A DNA stretch of 64,000 nt. It comes from Cyathus striatus (lineage: Eukaryota > Basidiomycota > Agaricomycetes > Agaricales > Nidulariaceae). Positions 35,816 to 46,459 of this stretch are shown one piece after another. Within the stretch, counting starts at the first letter, position 1. Each line of letters starts with the position of its first letter. The notes beneath the pieces are model-generated. The model had not been told where the DNA came from. It did not search any database and saw only the letters and a program-made list of their open reading frames with translations. Made by a program: the position numbers and the translations under genes. The stretch lies in contig JAOVFP010000006.1 of the NCBI GenBank assembly GCA_025738555.1, forward strand, positions 2,976,001-3,040,000, read 5' to 3'.

Positions 35816-36427
35816 TGTCACGACCATGCCCCTAGCCTGACTTGGCGGTGGAGTACAAGAGGGTGACTGCAGAGAAGCAAGGGGTAAGTATGAGACGAAA
35901 GTGGAGAATGAGAACTCAGGGGGTAGGACTTCGGCTTCAGCTTATGTGCTGCACCCCTGGGATTCCTGGTCCTAGATTTCGGAGTAAGGGCAAGCCCTTC
36001 GGAGAAGACAAGAGACAGAAGATGAGAGGTGTAACTCAAGTCAGACAAAAGAGTGAGGACATAGTTCAATATGAAACTAAAGTCTAAGTACAAATTGAGT
36101 ACTACTTAAATACTGGAGACTTGGAGTAAGTAAAGGCCAGTGGAGAAGTATGGTCAGGGTAGGCATATGTAGAATGAAGACTAAAACTAATTAAACATAA
36201 TAAAACATGTCAGAAAAGTGAGCACATATGGCGGTGTAAAGTGAAACTGATAGTGGCGCACTTAAGAATGATAAGTGACTCACTATGAGATGTATACTAC
36301 ATTACTGAGGGGATAGCTCAGTAGAATGGAAGAAAGGAAATGAAAGTAATCTATGTACAGTAATCAATAAGTAATATTAAGGGCATAATGCATAGGAGTC
36401 TGGAGGTAGGTGATATGGGATATGACA
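35816..36427 (-). repeat. 3' LTR of the gypsy element
   Basis: TGTCACGACCATGCCC..GGATATGACA. It aligns with 45,808-46,459 apart from about 40 bp missing near 36,390 and scattered transitions, many at CpG (for example CACGACC against CACAACC). Confidence 0.9.
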
Positions 36428-36441
36428 GTATTCCCCCCTTA
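36428..36441 (-). promoter_or_regulatory. Polypurine tract
   Basis: On the minus strand AAGGGGGGAATAC directly abuts the 3' LTR, the position of the plus-strand primer of gypsy elements. It fixes the element's orientation. Confidence 0.75.
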
Positions 36442-36520
36442 AGACCAAGCCTTGAGGCCTGAGCACGTGACCAAACAATAAGCTTCTTAAAAATTTGATT
36501 GGCATTTTGACATCAGGTCC

Positions 36521-36535
36521 AGATATATAAAGGTC
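36521..36535 (+). promoter_or_regulatory. TATA box of the antisense gene
   Basis: ATATATAAAGG lies about 75 bp upstream of ATG 36,606 on the plus strand, a suitable distance for a core promoter of the antisense gene. Confidence 0.45.
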
Positions 36536-36605
36536 AGCTGTGGAGGAAAAATCAAAACCATATTTACCCTGCTACACCAACTTGTTTACATGTGACCACT
36601 TAATA

Positions 36606-38265
36606 ATGTCTTCCACTCTGCAATTGAATGAAAATCCTACTCATGAGGAGAAACTTAGGTTAATCCTCCACAAATGAGCAGAGCTAGAACCCCTCGAAAA
36701 GGAGTTGAGGGGTGTTGAGAGGGAAAGAATGGAGAGTGAGGTGGTGAAGGAGGCTGAGCAAGTTGGAACAGAGAAGGACACAATGGAGGTGGATGAGGGA
36801 GGAGAGTTAGGGGCAATAAGGGAAAAGACATGTGAGCAGGCTGTGGTCAAGGCCAGAGTTGCGCAGACCATGGCAAGGCTAACTGGTTGCCCAGCAGAGG
36901 AAATGACAGAGGAGGAGGTGAGACCAGCTTTGCATCCAGAGTATGAGATGATGGTAGCAAGGTTGGGAGTCCTCTCGTTTAGTCGTGAATCAGTGGAGAG
37001 GTCCTTACATTACCATAGGGAGGCTGATAGTTTGGTGATGACAGTGGACAAGTCGACTCCAGTGGAGAAAGTGGTAGAGCAAGCATTGGCAGAGGTAGGG
37101 CCTATGAGGGTAGGAGTTTCAACTCCTGTAGTAGAGCCAGCGGTAACGACCACTTCACAGGTAGGTACATACATGACTGCAGAGCAGATTGCTGACTGCA
37201 AACACACCATTCAGCAGCTGGAGGCTGAGGGCCACACCATAACTCTGGAGGAAGAGGTGGGGAAGAGTGTCCAGCAGGTGGAGAATGAGGATGGCTTCAA
37301 GAGGAAGTGCACCAACATGAATCCAGAGGACATGACAGAGATGACACCAAAACTGCCCAAGAAGAAGACTACAGCTCGAGCTTCCCAGTGCAAGGGAGCA
37401 AAGAGCCAAGCTTTGATCGACAATGAGGCAGTGGAAGACAACACTAGCAGCAAGGCTAGCCAGTCTGGAAGCAAGGCTAGCCAGTCTGGAAGCAAGAGTC
37501 ATACTGGAACAGAGAGCCAGGCTGGGGACAAGTCTGATGTCAAGGTGGAAGAAGCAAGGATGTTGGCAGAGAAGAAGGGTAAGGGAGTGGAGAAGACCAA
37601 GATGGCTGCGGAGAAGAAGGAGAAAGAGGCCTATATATTACCCAAGGTCCCCTGCAGCATATGCAGTAAGTTTAACAGGGAGTGCTTGTTGGATCTTGAG
37701 TAAGTTGTCCATTTTCTTATTGGAGTTGTTCTGACTTGCTCCTAGGGGAAAGAAAATGAACCACAAGGTGTGCAAGGCATGTCAGACAAAGAAGGGAAGA
37801 TGTGACAACAATGGGATAATGTGGGGAACTGTAGTTCTGGGGGATGCAGAGGAATGGAGAAAAGGTCTGGAGAAGATGAAGACTGGTAGTGTGTGCCAGA
37901 AGAAACTGGTGGAGGAGTTGCAGACGCAACTGGCAGTGGTGAGGTCAGAGTTAGAGGTCGTGGAGAAACAAGCAGATGAAAGGTGGACCAAGCTCAAAAT
38001 GTTTGATGCCGAGGTCAAGATTCTGAGGGATCAGTTGTTCCTAGCAGAGAATGAGCATGACAAGTTGGTGATGCAGCTCAACTCTGGGAGCCCCTTATCT
38101 GACATGCTGATGGAGGTCTTGGGGACGAATGTTGCCATGCACATGGAGTTGATGGGCATGTTGAACAGGTTGATGACAACCACCCAGGTGGCAGAGGAGG
38201 GTACTCCAGTGGAGACTGATGAGTCCAGGAGTAATGAAGAGAGACAAGAGGATGAGGAGGAGTAA
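36606..38265 (+). CDS. Antisense Zn2Cys6-like zinc-cluster gene inside the gypsy element
   Basis: Exon 1 is 36,606-37,699, the intron 37,700-37,745 (46 bp, GT..AG) and exon 2 37,746-38,265; the frame is kept and would give about 537 residues. Codon 24 is TGA (36,675) in an LHK*AELEP context that fits a lost CGA, so this copy either starts downstream or is inactive. Order: charged Glu/Lys-rich N-terminus, a Ser/Lys-rich linker with two copies of KASQSGS, then PCSICSKFNREC and KVCKACQTKKGRC (two CX2CX6C half-sites separated by 13 residues, close to the fungal Zn2Cys6 spacing). A coiled coil (SELEVVEKQADERWTKLKMF) and an acidic tail follow. The intron falls between the half-sites. The gene runs opposite to gag-pol, between pol and the polypurine tract. 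DNA binding is inferred from the cysteines only. Confidence 0.65.
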
Positions 38266-38589
38266 AGTACAGTAGACAGAGAAAAATTGTATATACTTGT
38301 TTTTTGTGGATTTTAATGATTTTGATGTGAGGAGAATGAAAAGTAAGAGTAAACAATAAAACAGAGTAAAGAGAAACACCTTAGGAGAAAACCAATACAA
38401 CTCCATACTTCCACTCTCAGCCCACCTCATTAAGTATGCAAAGTGACGAGTCAGCTATACTTATTAAACGTAGTGGTCATCATGCAAGCAGTGCCCAGAG
38501 AAGCATCAATCTTCAACCTTTGGTCAAGAAGATAGATACAGATATACAATAAACTATAGTGGAGAAACAGAGATGTAAGTGGAGAAAAT
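38266..38589. other. Convergent 3' region between antisense gene and pol
   Basis: About 325 bp separate the stop of the plus-strand gene (38,265) from the pol stop (38,590). No coding sequence is seen; it probably holds both 3' untranslated regions. Confidence 0.5.
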
Positions 38590-39165
38590 CTATGTAACAG
38601 GAGTAGAAGGATTAGGCTTATCGGGATAACGAGCATGAAATTCCTCTATGAGCTCTGTAGCATGTTCTACTTCTGTGGCAGCCAACCAAGTGAGTTCTTC
38701 GTCAGTTCCTTCATAACCAGTCCATCAGACTAAGTAACGAAGAGGACATTTCTTGAACCAGCAATCTAGATTGGAGTCGCAGATCTCACTGATCTTGAAC
38801 TTGATATCTCCGTCGATTTCCACAGGGGGAGGTGGAGCTATCTCTCAACCAGGGATAGTGTTTTCAACTGCAGGCTCAAGCATAGAGACATGGAATATGG
38901 GGTGTACAGCTCAGAAATTGGAAGGGAGTCTAAGGGTGTGGGAGTGGGTACCAGTTTTGGCAATGATCTTGAAAGGACCATAATACTTTTCAGCCAATTT
39001 CTTGGAAGGGCAAGTGGTGTTAAAGAACTTAGCACAGATGAAGGCTTTAGTTCCAACTTTGAACTCTGGGGCAGGCAAGCAATGGTTGTCTGCTCCAACC
39101 TGGTAGCACTTCTGAGCAAGTGGTATTTTGGCCTTGAGATTTTCATGAAGTTCCTGAAGATCCAT
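38590..39165 (-). pseudogene. Integrase C-terminal part and chromodomain of gypsy pol
   Basis: The frame begins MDLQELHENLKAKIPLAQKCY and includes FNTTCPSKKLAEKYYGPFKII, the integrase C-terminal fold. PIFHVSMLEP then leads into a chromodomain (FKISEICDSNLDCWFKKCPLRYLV*WTGYEG..ELTW). TGA codons at 38,911, 38,845 and 38,725 replace likely Arg in F*AVHP, PG*EI and LV*WTG; the last is a conserved chromodomain position. A chromodomain directs integration toward marked chromatin in related elements. Confidence 0.8.
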
Positions 39166-39877
39166 GGCATAGGTGCTCTGGGATAGGGAGTTCCTTCAAG
39201 GTACTGTAGGGATGGTGATGCTGTGGTTTAGACCATAAGCAGATGGTGCAAGACTTACAATAGTCCTTGACATAAGTACGCAGTCCAGGCCAAGTATATT
39301 CCCATGGAATATTATCCAAGGTCTTGTTTTGACCAGGGTGTCCAGTGAGTAAATGGTCATGTTTGTACTGGACAATATGTAGGCAGAGAGAATCGTCGTC
39401 TGAGACATAGATCTGGTTGTTGAGGCGGAGTAAGCCATCTGAACTGACAGACCAATGATTAGTAGGATTGTGAAGGTGGATGGAAGCGATGGTGTCTAAG
39501 GGTTGGGCAGTGAGGATGTCGTGGTGAAGTTGCTCAACATCCATGATGATGCTGGCATGGAGAACAGGATGAAGGAGTGTGGTGGCACAGATAGAGGCGA
39601 TGAGCTGTTCTTGGGTAAAAACAGGGCAAAAATTGTGTGGATTAACTTTGGCATAGTCATTATTCCCCCCTTTAGGGTAGATGTCCCATCATCTAGTTAA
39701 AGCATCAGGTTTCACACCAAGTTTCCCTGGGCAGAAACAAATAACCAGATTGAACTGAGATAGGTACTCTGACCAATGAGCCTGGCAGTGAGTGAGGATC
39801 TTGGTGGTGGAGAAATACTCTAAGTTTTTATAGTCAGTAACCACATCAACCGGAGTACCAGAACCTTCCAAGTAGTG
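39143..39877 (-). pseudogene. RNase H end and integrase zinc-binding domain, core deleted
   Basis: After RNase H and its connection ([22 protein letters not shown]) comes the HHCC integrase domain (H-x4-H in HLLTGHPG, then YCKSCTIC). At STLKELPIPE the frame jumps directly into the C-terminal region at 39,165 in another frame, so roughly the whole DDE core of integrase is missing. TGA at 39,878 (VW*HYLEG) and 39,689 (TR*WD) fit lost CGA codons. Confidence 0.75.
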
Positions 39878-40930
39878 TCACCAGACATGAAAAGCTTCAA
39901 AAATAGCCAGGAGTTCCTTGTTGTGGGTGTCATAATTCAGTTCAGGAGCAGTGAAGGTATGGGAATGCAATGCAATGGGGTGAATATCACCATTGTCAGT
40001 GACAATCAAGAGGATTGCTCTGAGAGTGTAGTTGGAGGCATCAGTTTCTACAATGATCTGGGCGTCAGGGACCCAATGAGTGAGTACAGGGGCTGTAGTG
40101 AAGGCGTCCTTAAGTTTCTCAAACACTGAATGGAAAGCCAGAGAAAAGTCCCACTTCAAACCTTTGCAGGTAAGACAAGTGAGTGGCACTACTATATTGG
40201 AGTAGTGCTGGATAAAGTGCCTATAGAAGTTGGCAAACCCAAGGAAAGACTGGATGTCTTTAACCTTCTTAGACTCAGGCCAATCCCTAATGGTTTGGAC
40301 TTTATCCTGGGACATAGTGAGGCTACCCAGAGAAAGGATGTAACCTAAGTACTCAACAGATTCAGTGTGACATTCACACTTGTCCATGCAGGCATAGAGC
40401 CCATGTTGGTGTAAACACTTGAGGACTTCTTTAACATGCCATTTGTGCTCCTTGAGACTATCAGAGTAGTTTAGTATATCATTGAGATAGACTGTAATGC
40501 ACACATCAAGCATGTCCTTGAAGATTTCATTCATGAAATGTTGGAAAGCTGCAGGTGCATTGGTGAGTCCAAATGGCATGACTAGCCATTCAAATGAGCC
40601 ATAGTGAGTGTGAAAAGTGGTCTTCCACTCATCTCCATCAGAGATGCGGACTAAGTGGTAAGTGTGGCAGAGATCAATCTTGGTGTAGATTCTAGCCTTG
40701 CGAGGAGAGTCAAGGAGGTCAGAAATAAGGGGAAGGGAATATCGATCCTTTTTGGAGATTGCATTAAGCCCATGGAAATCAACACAGAGTCAAAGGGATC
40801 CATCTTTCTTCCAGACAAAGAGCACTGGTGCTCCATGTGGAGAACGAGAAGGATGGATGAAGCCAATCTGGAGATGTTCATTGATGAACTCTCATAGAGA
40901 GGCCAACTTGGACTGCTAGAGTGAATATAC
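39878..40930 (-). pseudogene. Reverse transcriptase and RNase H of gypsy pol
   Basis: The RT blocks read in order: [63 protein letters not shown] and the active-site region VYLNDILNYS. RNase H begins IIVETDASNYTLRAIL. The YLDD motif reads YLND, so the first active-site Asp is lost. TGA occurs at 40,790 (SL*LCVDF) and 40,892 (SL*EFIN) at Arg positions, and TAG at 40,916. The 5' side is cut by the AT-rich element at 40,934. Confidence 0.85.
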
Positions 40931-40933
40931 AGT

Positions 40934-41756
40934 CACAACAGACAAGGGTGACATATTCTATCACTATTCTGGGGGGGAATATTTGAAATAGTTTGTATCT
41001 ATTTGACTGTGTGATATTTTAAATCTTATAGTAGTATTCTCTTGTTATATATAACCTAGATATTCAAAATCTTCATTAGCTAATTTCCTATTAAAATGCT
41101 GTATAAAATTTTATATATTCAACATATATATAAGAATTTTTTCAGAAACCACTACTTTAAATTTTGTGAGGGAAAGTATTCTCAAAATGTTCTTAAATTA
41201 TTTTACTTATTCAGTCTATAATAAATAAATTTCTTATATATATTCATTAGCCAAATATATTGAAAATATTCACACATTATTCTTTAAAAATGAATAATAT
41301 TATGACAATAATTAACAAATTTCATATATATATTCTTCAGCCAAATATACTGAAAATATTCACTAACTATTCTTTAAAAATGAATAATATTATGACAAAA
41401 TTTTGCGGATTACAGGTTATGAAATATAAAATATTCTGCTCCTTGATGTTTCTAAAATATGTCTAGAATATTTTAAATAAACAGAAGGATTTTTGTGAAT
41501 ACTTCTCCTCACAATATTCAAAGTAGTTGTCCCTCAAATATCCATTATATATACACTGAATACTTGAAATTTTATACAGTATTTTAATTGAAAACTGGTT
41601 ACTGTAAATTTAAAATATTTTAGATAATATATGACAACAGAATACTGCTATAAGATTTAACATATCACACTGCAAAATAAGTACAAAATAAGTACAAACT
41701 ATTTCAAATATTCCCCTTCAGAATAGTAATAGAATATGTCACCCTTGCCTGTTGTG
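40934..41756. mobile_element. AT-rich MITE inside gypsy pol, 3-bp target duplication
   Basis: Terminal inverted repeats of about 60 bp begin CACAACAG.CAAGGGTGACATA. The 3-bp duplication AGT (40,931-40,933; 41,757-41,759) is confirmed by the host frame: removing the element restores PPVG-TVYSL in pol. The inside is extremely AT-rich and contains a direct duplication of about 80 bp (41,231-41,308 and 41,327-41,400). Three-base duplications are made by CACTA-type and PIF/Harbinger elements; the CAC start favours the former. No coding content. Confidence 0.8.
41231..41400. repeat. Two tandem ~96-bp-spaced copies in the AT-rich MITE
   Basis: CAAATATATTGAAAATATTCA and CAAATATACTGAAAATATTCA, each followed by TATTCTTTAAAAATGAATAA, occur about 96 bp apart. 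Confidence 0.7.
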
Positions 41757-41759
41757 AGT

Positions 41760-42640
41760 ACCAACTGGAGGAGACGTACCTTCCTCCAAGTTGATCTAGA
41801 GATCATAAGGGCAATGTGGAGCAAGAGTGTCTGCTTGTGTTTTGCTGAAGACATCAGCAAACTCATGATATTCCAGAGAAATATTAGAAAGGTCCATGGC
41901 TTCTGCAGCCATGGCAGTGGCAGAAGCTGAAACTACAGCACCAACTTGTATCCTAAACATCTGTGAGCCTGCAAGCTTACTAGCCCAGAGAAAAGCTGCA
42001 GTGTTAATGAGCGAGATACTAGGAGGTGGACTATTGTCTGATGGAGGAACAGAAGATGAAGCTGGTGATGGAGGGGTTTGCAAAGAGGTAGATGCCTTCA
42101 GTGCAGGTGTTGACAAAGATGGAGAAGATTCTCCTAGGACCGGGGTTTAGAAGCCAAGTATACGTCTCTCAGTCCAGTCAATCAACAGATTGTGTTGGGA
42201 GAGCCAGTTAAATCCTAATACCACAGAGCAGGAAGAATTGAGCAGAGTTACATAGAATGAAATATCCATGCATTCACCAGTAGGAAACATTACAGATAAT
42301 AAAATACTCTCTGTAAGTATGGAATTAGAGGTACCATCAAATAGTTTCAGTGCAATGGGAGGGACTGGAGTTGTGGGGAGGTTGTGCTCCCTCACAAACA
42401 ATGAGTCAGCAAAACAATGGGTTGAACCAGAATCAATGAGCGAGAGAAAAGATAGAGGCATATCTGGCACAGCTGGAGAGAACGAAGTCAATGGAATATG
42501 TACAGCTTGGGAATCAAAAAGAGCAGATGTGTTTAGTCTTATCTCCTTAGGTGCACAGGAGAGATTAATGCAGCCCTCAGCCTGTGTGGAGTTACTGGAG
42601 CTGCTCTCTATTTTTTTGAACTCTCAGCTGAGTTCACTGA
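41760..42640 (-). pseudogene. Protease and linker of gypsy gag-pol
   Basis: The retroviral-type aspartic protease motif LSLIDSGSTHCFADS lies at about 42,440, followed by SVVLGFNWLSQHN and a Ser/Pro-rich linker ending YHEFADVFSKTQADTLAPHCPYDL, the conserved junction to RT. Non-CpG stops occur here (TAA at 42,147 and TAG at 41,796), showing some ordinary decay. Confidence 0.8.
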
Positions 42641-43998
42641 GGGAGTTGCCTCAGTACATCAGGAAAATCACAATGTCCAAATTCGACATAATGCTGGTAT
42701 AATTGGTCTGAATTGAACATAATTAGGAAGATTGGTCCAAATAGTGCGAATTCGGAGCGTTTGTATAATTACTCATAATTCGGAGTTGAACTGTTTTAGT
42801 TCGGCATAATTCTGACAATGTGAGCAACTAGTGAGGAGCAAATTCACCCCAGGTTCACAGTAATTACAACTCGTTCAGCATGCCCGAAAACCCTCACAAG
42901 TATAAGAATACAAGCAAATATTATATTAAAAATAAATGTAGTACAAAGAGTGTAGTATAAGGACAGTTAGGGTAACAGTATATATATCATAGACATGAAG
43001 TAATGCTCAACGCAATATGGTACCTGCAGCTCAACCACTTACAGTTCGGTAATTGGTTACATATCATTTCTAGATGCTGTAAAAGATTGATGTTGGAACA
43101 GGAAAGAAATGAAGGCTATATTTGAACTTGCCTAGAAGTGTATGTGGTGTGTCAACCCGGAGTCTACTCATATCCTGATCCTATAAGAATAGAGCGTTAG
43201 CACATAGTTTAAAAGAGAATAATAACATACATGTATTCACAGCTGAGAATTAAAATCTCCCTCTCAAGAGTGAGGGTTGGGTTGGTGTTGAATGCTATGA
43301 CTGGAGAGGTAATGAGTATTGCGGATACATCGAAGAATAGTCAGTTTTGATGTTGAGACATAAAATATGAGCTCAAATGAGAGCGGGAAAAAGAATGGTT
43401 GATGAGAGAGGGGGCAGGGATGAAGAGGGGGGGACATGATGGTGGTACAATGAAGAAAAACTTCGTTGGCAATGGTTCTGAACCTGTCTTCATCATGCAT
43501 GTGATCGGACAATGAAGGTAAACAAAGATACGCAAGCCAATAAGCGAGAGCTAGATTGTGTAAGTCCGTGCTAGATTAGTTCTAGAATCACGACGGTCTC
43601 ATTACTCAGTACTCAGGACTTGCTCAAGACCAACTTAGCAATATGACAATACTAACCAGACAATTTGTTCAGCGCTCAGCACTCGGCACTGGTGTAGGCC
43701 TTTCAACTTAACTGAGCACTGCTTCTCGTACCAAGGTGAGTGCAGTGGTCACTACATTTGATTAGAGCTGAATTGCACAAGTTCCAGAAGTAATTCATTA
43801 TATTTAGTCCGTAGAGGTATCAGAAATAATACTTAATGTTGGTATATTTATGTCTAACTGAACACATCACCCAAGGACATGAGTATAAGTTATACCTAAG
43901 CGAAACATTGTGTGAAGAACAATGCCTAAAAATGCGAAGTAGGTACCATGATGTATCATTGATTCCGCTTAGGGATAATTAGAAGAATTGAGAAGAAT
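42641..43998. mobile_element. 1.36-kb insertion in gypsy gag-pol with ~12-bp direct repeats
   Basis: TGAGTTCACTGA (42,629-42,640) and TGAGCTCACTGA (43,999-44,010) border the segment. Excising it with one copy makes gag and protease one continuous frame (KCVSVNSAESSKKIESS). The insert is more CpG-rich than its host, has no terminal inverted repeats and carries no recognised protein. Its right end shows two copies of AGAAGAATTG. A long, variable duplication with a simple-repeat tail would suit a non-LTR-mobilised (SINE-like) insertion, but the type is open. Confidence 0.65.
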
Positions 43999-44010
43999 TG
44001 AGCTCACTGA

Positions 44011-45819
44011 TACACATTTTGGAATGTGTGTTTTTCCTGATGTAGAGGTGGCAGTGGCCACATGGGCTTTGGTGGCAGAGGCTGCCTTGCGACAGTCCTT
44101 GGCCTGATGACCAGTGTTGCCACAGAATAGGCAAAGCTTCTGGTCCAGGTAATGTTTATGTTCTTCCAGGGTAAGCTTCCCAGTCAAGTCTGGCGCCTTG
44201 GACTGGTTCTGCTTTTGCTTGTTCTTGGGTTTCCCTGAGGATGAAGCAGAGCTAGAAGAGGCAGAAGAGGAAGAGGAGGACAAGGAGGACTGAGTCTTGG
44301 AGGAGGAGGATGAATTTGAAGTTGATTTCAAATTCTGATTGCCCTTGGGCTTCTCTGAAGACTTGGCAGTGGACTTGCTGTGCTTCTCCTCAATGTTGCG
44401 CTTGGTGTTGCACTCCCAATGCCTCTGATCATAGCCCTGGGCTACCTTCTTAGTCCTGGCAAGTGTCATAGGCCAGCCTTGCTCTTGATGAGAGAGGGCA
44501 TCCTTCAGACAAGGACAAAGGCCATGGTAGTATGCCGAGTTGAGGGCAGCATCGTCCCAAGGCAAGAGTGCAGCATATTCATTGAACTTTATTTCATACA
44601 TTGTGAGCTGCTGATTATCCTCCATGTGGAGGGAGAAAATGCGAATTTCAGCCTCTCCAACTGGGTTGGTATGACTGAAATGGGTATGGAGGAGCTGAAT
44701 GAAGTAGCCCCATGAATCAATCCATGGCTCATAGATGTCATCATCTAGGTGAGTGGCAAACAAGTTGCTTGCCAAGCCATGGAGGAAAGTCAATGCATAG
44801 TTGACTTTAGAGGAGTCATCTGGGTACAACTGGGGGTTGTTTTGGAACACCAAGCAGACTTGCATGATGAAAGGTTCCAACTTCAAGGTGTTGGAGCCAT
44901 CGAAATTGTCTGACTGGTTAACCTTCTTCTCCTGAGTGGGAGGAGGAGGTGGTGGTGGTGGTGGTGGTGGGATGAAGTAGCCTGCCACAGAGGCCACCAT
45001 CTCCAGAATCTCATCCCTGGTGAAATTGTAGTGATGTCTTGGGCGATGAGGGTTGTGATAGTCATCCCTTGAGGGAGGCCTAGAAGGAGGCTCAGAGAGG
45101 TCAGAGGGAGGACCTCTGGCGCAATTTGGTCTGCCAGGACCATTGCCACTGGCACCTGCCTGCTCATCATTATCCCCTGGCTCATTATCATCATCTCCTG
45201 GCTCATTGCCGTCATCTCCAGATCCATCACCATCATCACCATCATCTCCATTATTGTCTGGAGGGTCGTTGTTTCCAACTCCGGCAGAATTTCCAACAAA
45301 AGGAGGTGGAGGTGGAGGAGCTCCTCCACTGCCTGAGGCTACAGGCTGTTGAGTGGGTGGTGAAAGGGCTGTGGGTGCTTGCTGCTGGCATGCAGCTGCA
45401 CCTTCCAGAGAAAGCTGAGTATCCACTAGTTTGATGGATGCATTGGGGATGAGAGTGGGGTCAAAAGGAATACTCAATGGGATTGGTCGAGGTGCATGCA
45501 ATTGATTACCGTGAACTGGCTGAAGTTCATGAGTTGCACGATGGGTGGAGGCAATTCCTCCAGATACTAGAGCACTTGCAGATGGTGGGGCATTCTGCCG
45601 AGAGAGAGGCAGAGCAGAGTCAACATGATGAGGCGTGTTAGCGGTGTTATGTTCACGAGCTTGCTGAGCAGCTAGACAATTGCTATGGCACACATTGTTT
45701 TGCTGCTGTTCATGGCTCCTAGCATGTGCAGTCTGAGTCTGCATGCAGGTAGCCATGAGAGAAAGAAAGGCGTTATGTGAGGAATCCAAGGTGGTAGTTT
45801 TGTATACTGTCACAACCAT
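44011..45819 (-). CDS. Gag of the gypsy element
   Basis: The open reading frame runs 45,819-43,969; its last codons lie in the inserted element. N-terminus: helix with Gln/His. A long Pro/Gly/Asp-rich middle follows (GDDGDDGDGSGDDG; a Pro10 run at about 44,970-44,940), then a capsid-like segment (FIMQVCLVFQNNPQLYPDDSSKVNYALTFL..SWGYFIQLLHTHF..YYHGLCPCLKDAL), a Lys/Ser-rich linker and the zinc knuckle CLFCGNTGHQAKDC (CX2CX4HX4C). The frame is open from inside the 5' LTR, so no untranslated leader separates LTR and gag. It is the best-preserved part of the element. Confidence 0.85.
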
Positions 45820-46459
45820 GCCCCTAGCCTGACTTGGCGGTGGAGTACAAGAGGGTGACTGTGGAGAAGCAAGGGGTGAGTATGAGAGACGAAAGCAGAG
45901 AATGAGAACTCAGGGGGTAGGACTTCGGCTTCAGCTTATGTGCTGCACCCCTTGGATTCCTGGTCCTAGATTTCGGAGTAAGGGCAAGCCCTTCAGAGAA
46001 GACAAGAGACAGAAGACGAGAGGTGTAACTCAAGTCAGACAAAAGGGTGAGGACATAGTTCAATATGAAACTAAAGTCTAAGTACAAATTGAGTACTACT
46101 TAAATACTGGAGACTCAGAGTAAGTAAAGGCCACTGGGAGAAGTACAGTCAGGGTAGGCATACATAGAATGAAGACTAAAACTAATTAAACATAATAAAA
46201 CACATCAGAGAAGTGAGTGCATATGGCGGTGTAAAGTGAAACTGATAGTGGCACACTTAAGAATGATAAGTGACTCACTATGAGATGTATACTACATTAC
46301 TGAGGGGATAGCTCAGTAGAACAGAAGAAAGGAAACAAAAGTAATCTATGTACAGTAATCAATAAGTAATATTAAGGGTGTAATCAAGTCCAGAGAAAAC
46401 AAAGGTGAAGGTGGAGTAAAGGCATAGGAGTCCAGAGGTAGGCAATACAGGATATGACA
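45808..46459 (-). repeat. 5' LTR of the gypsy element
   Basis: Begins (minus) TGTCATATCC and ends GGTTGTGACA. It carries about 40 bp near 46,383-46,425 absent from the 3' LTR. The element's promoter should lie here. No sequence complementary to a tRNA 3' end follows directly downstream. Confidence 0.9.

Larger units (their letters stand above)
35816..46459 (-). mobile_element. Ty3/gypsy chromovirus-type LTR retrotransposon, complete ends
   Basis: LTRs of 612 and 652 bp (35,816-36,427; 45,808-46,459) begin TGTCAC and end TGACA, bordered by the 5-bp duplication CTCAC (35,811-35,815; 46,460-46,464). Orientation is minus: gag at 45.8-44.0 kb, protease, RT, RNase H, integrase, chromodomain ending at 38,590, then 2.1 kb containing an opposite-strand gene, a polypurine tract and the 3' LTR. 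Younger elements sit at 40,934-41,756 and about 42,641-43,998. The integrase core is deleted and several stops are present, so this copy is dead. Confidence 0.9.

Noticed and set aside
44940..44972. GGTGGT trinucleotide run as a microsatellite
   Set aside because: It is the proline-codon run of gag read on the minus strand; the frame is maintained on both sides.
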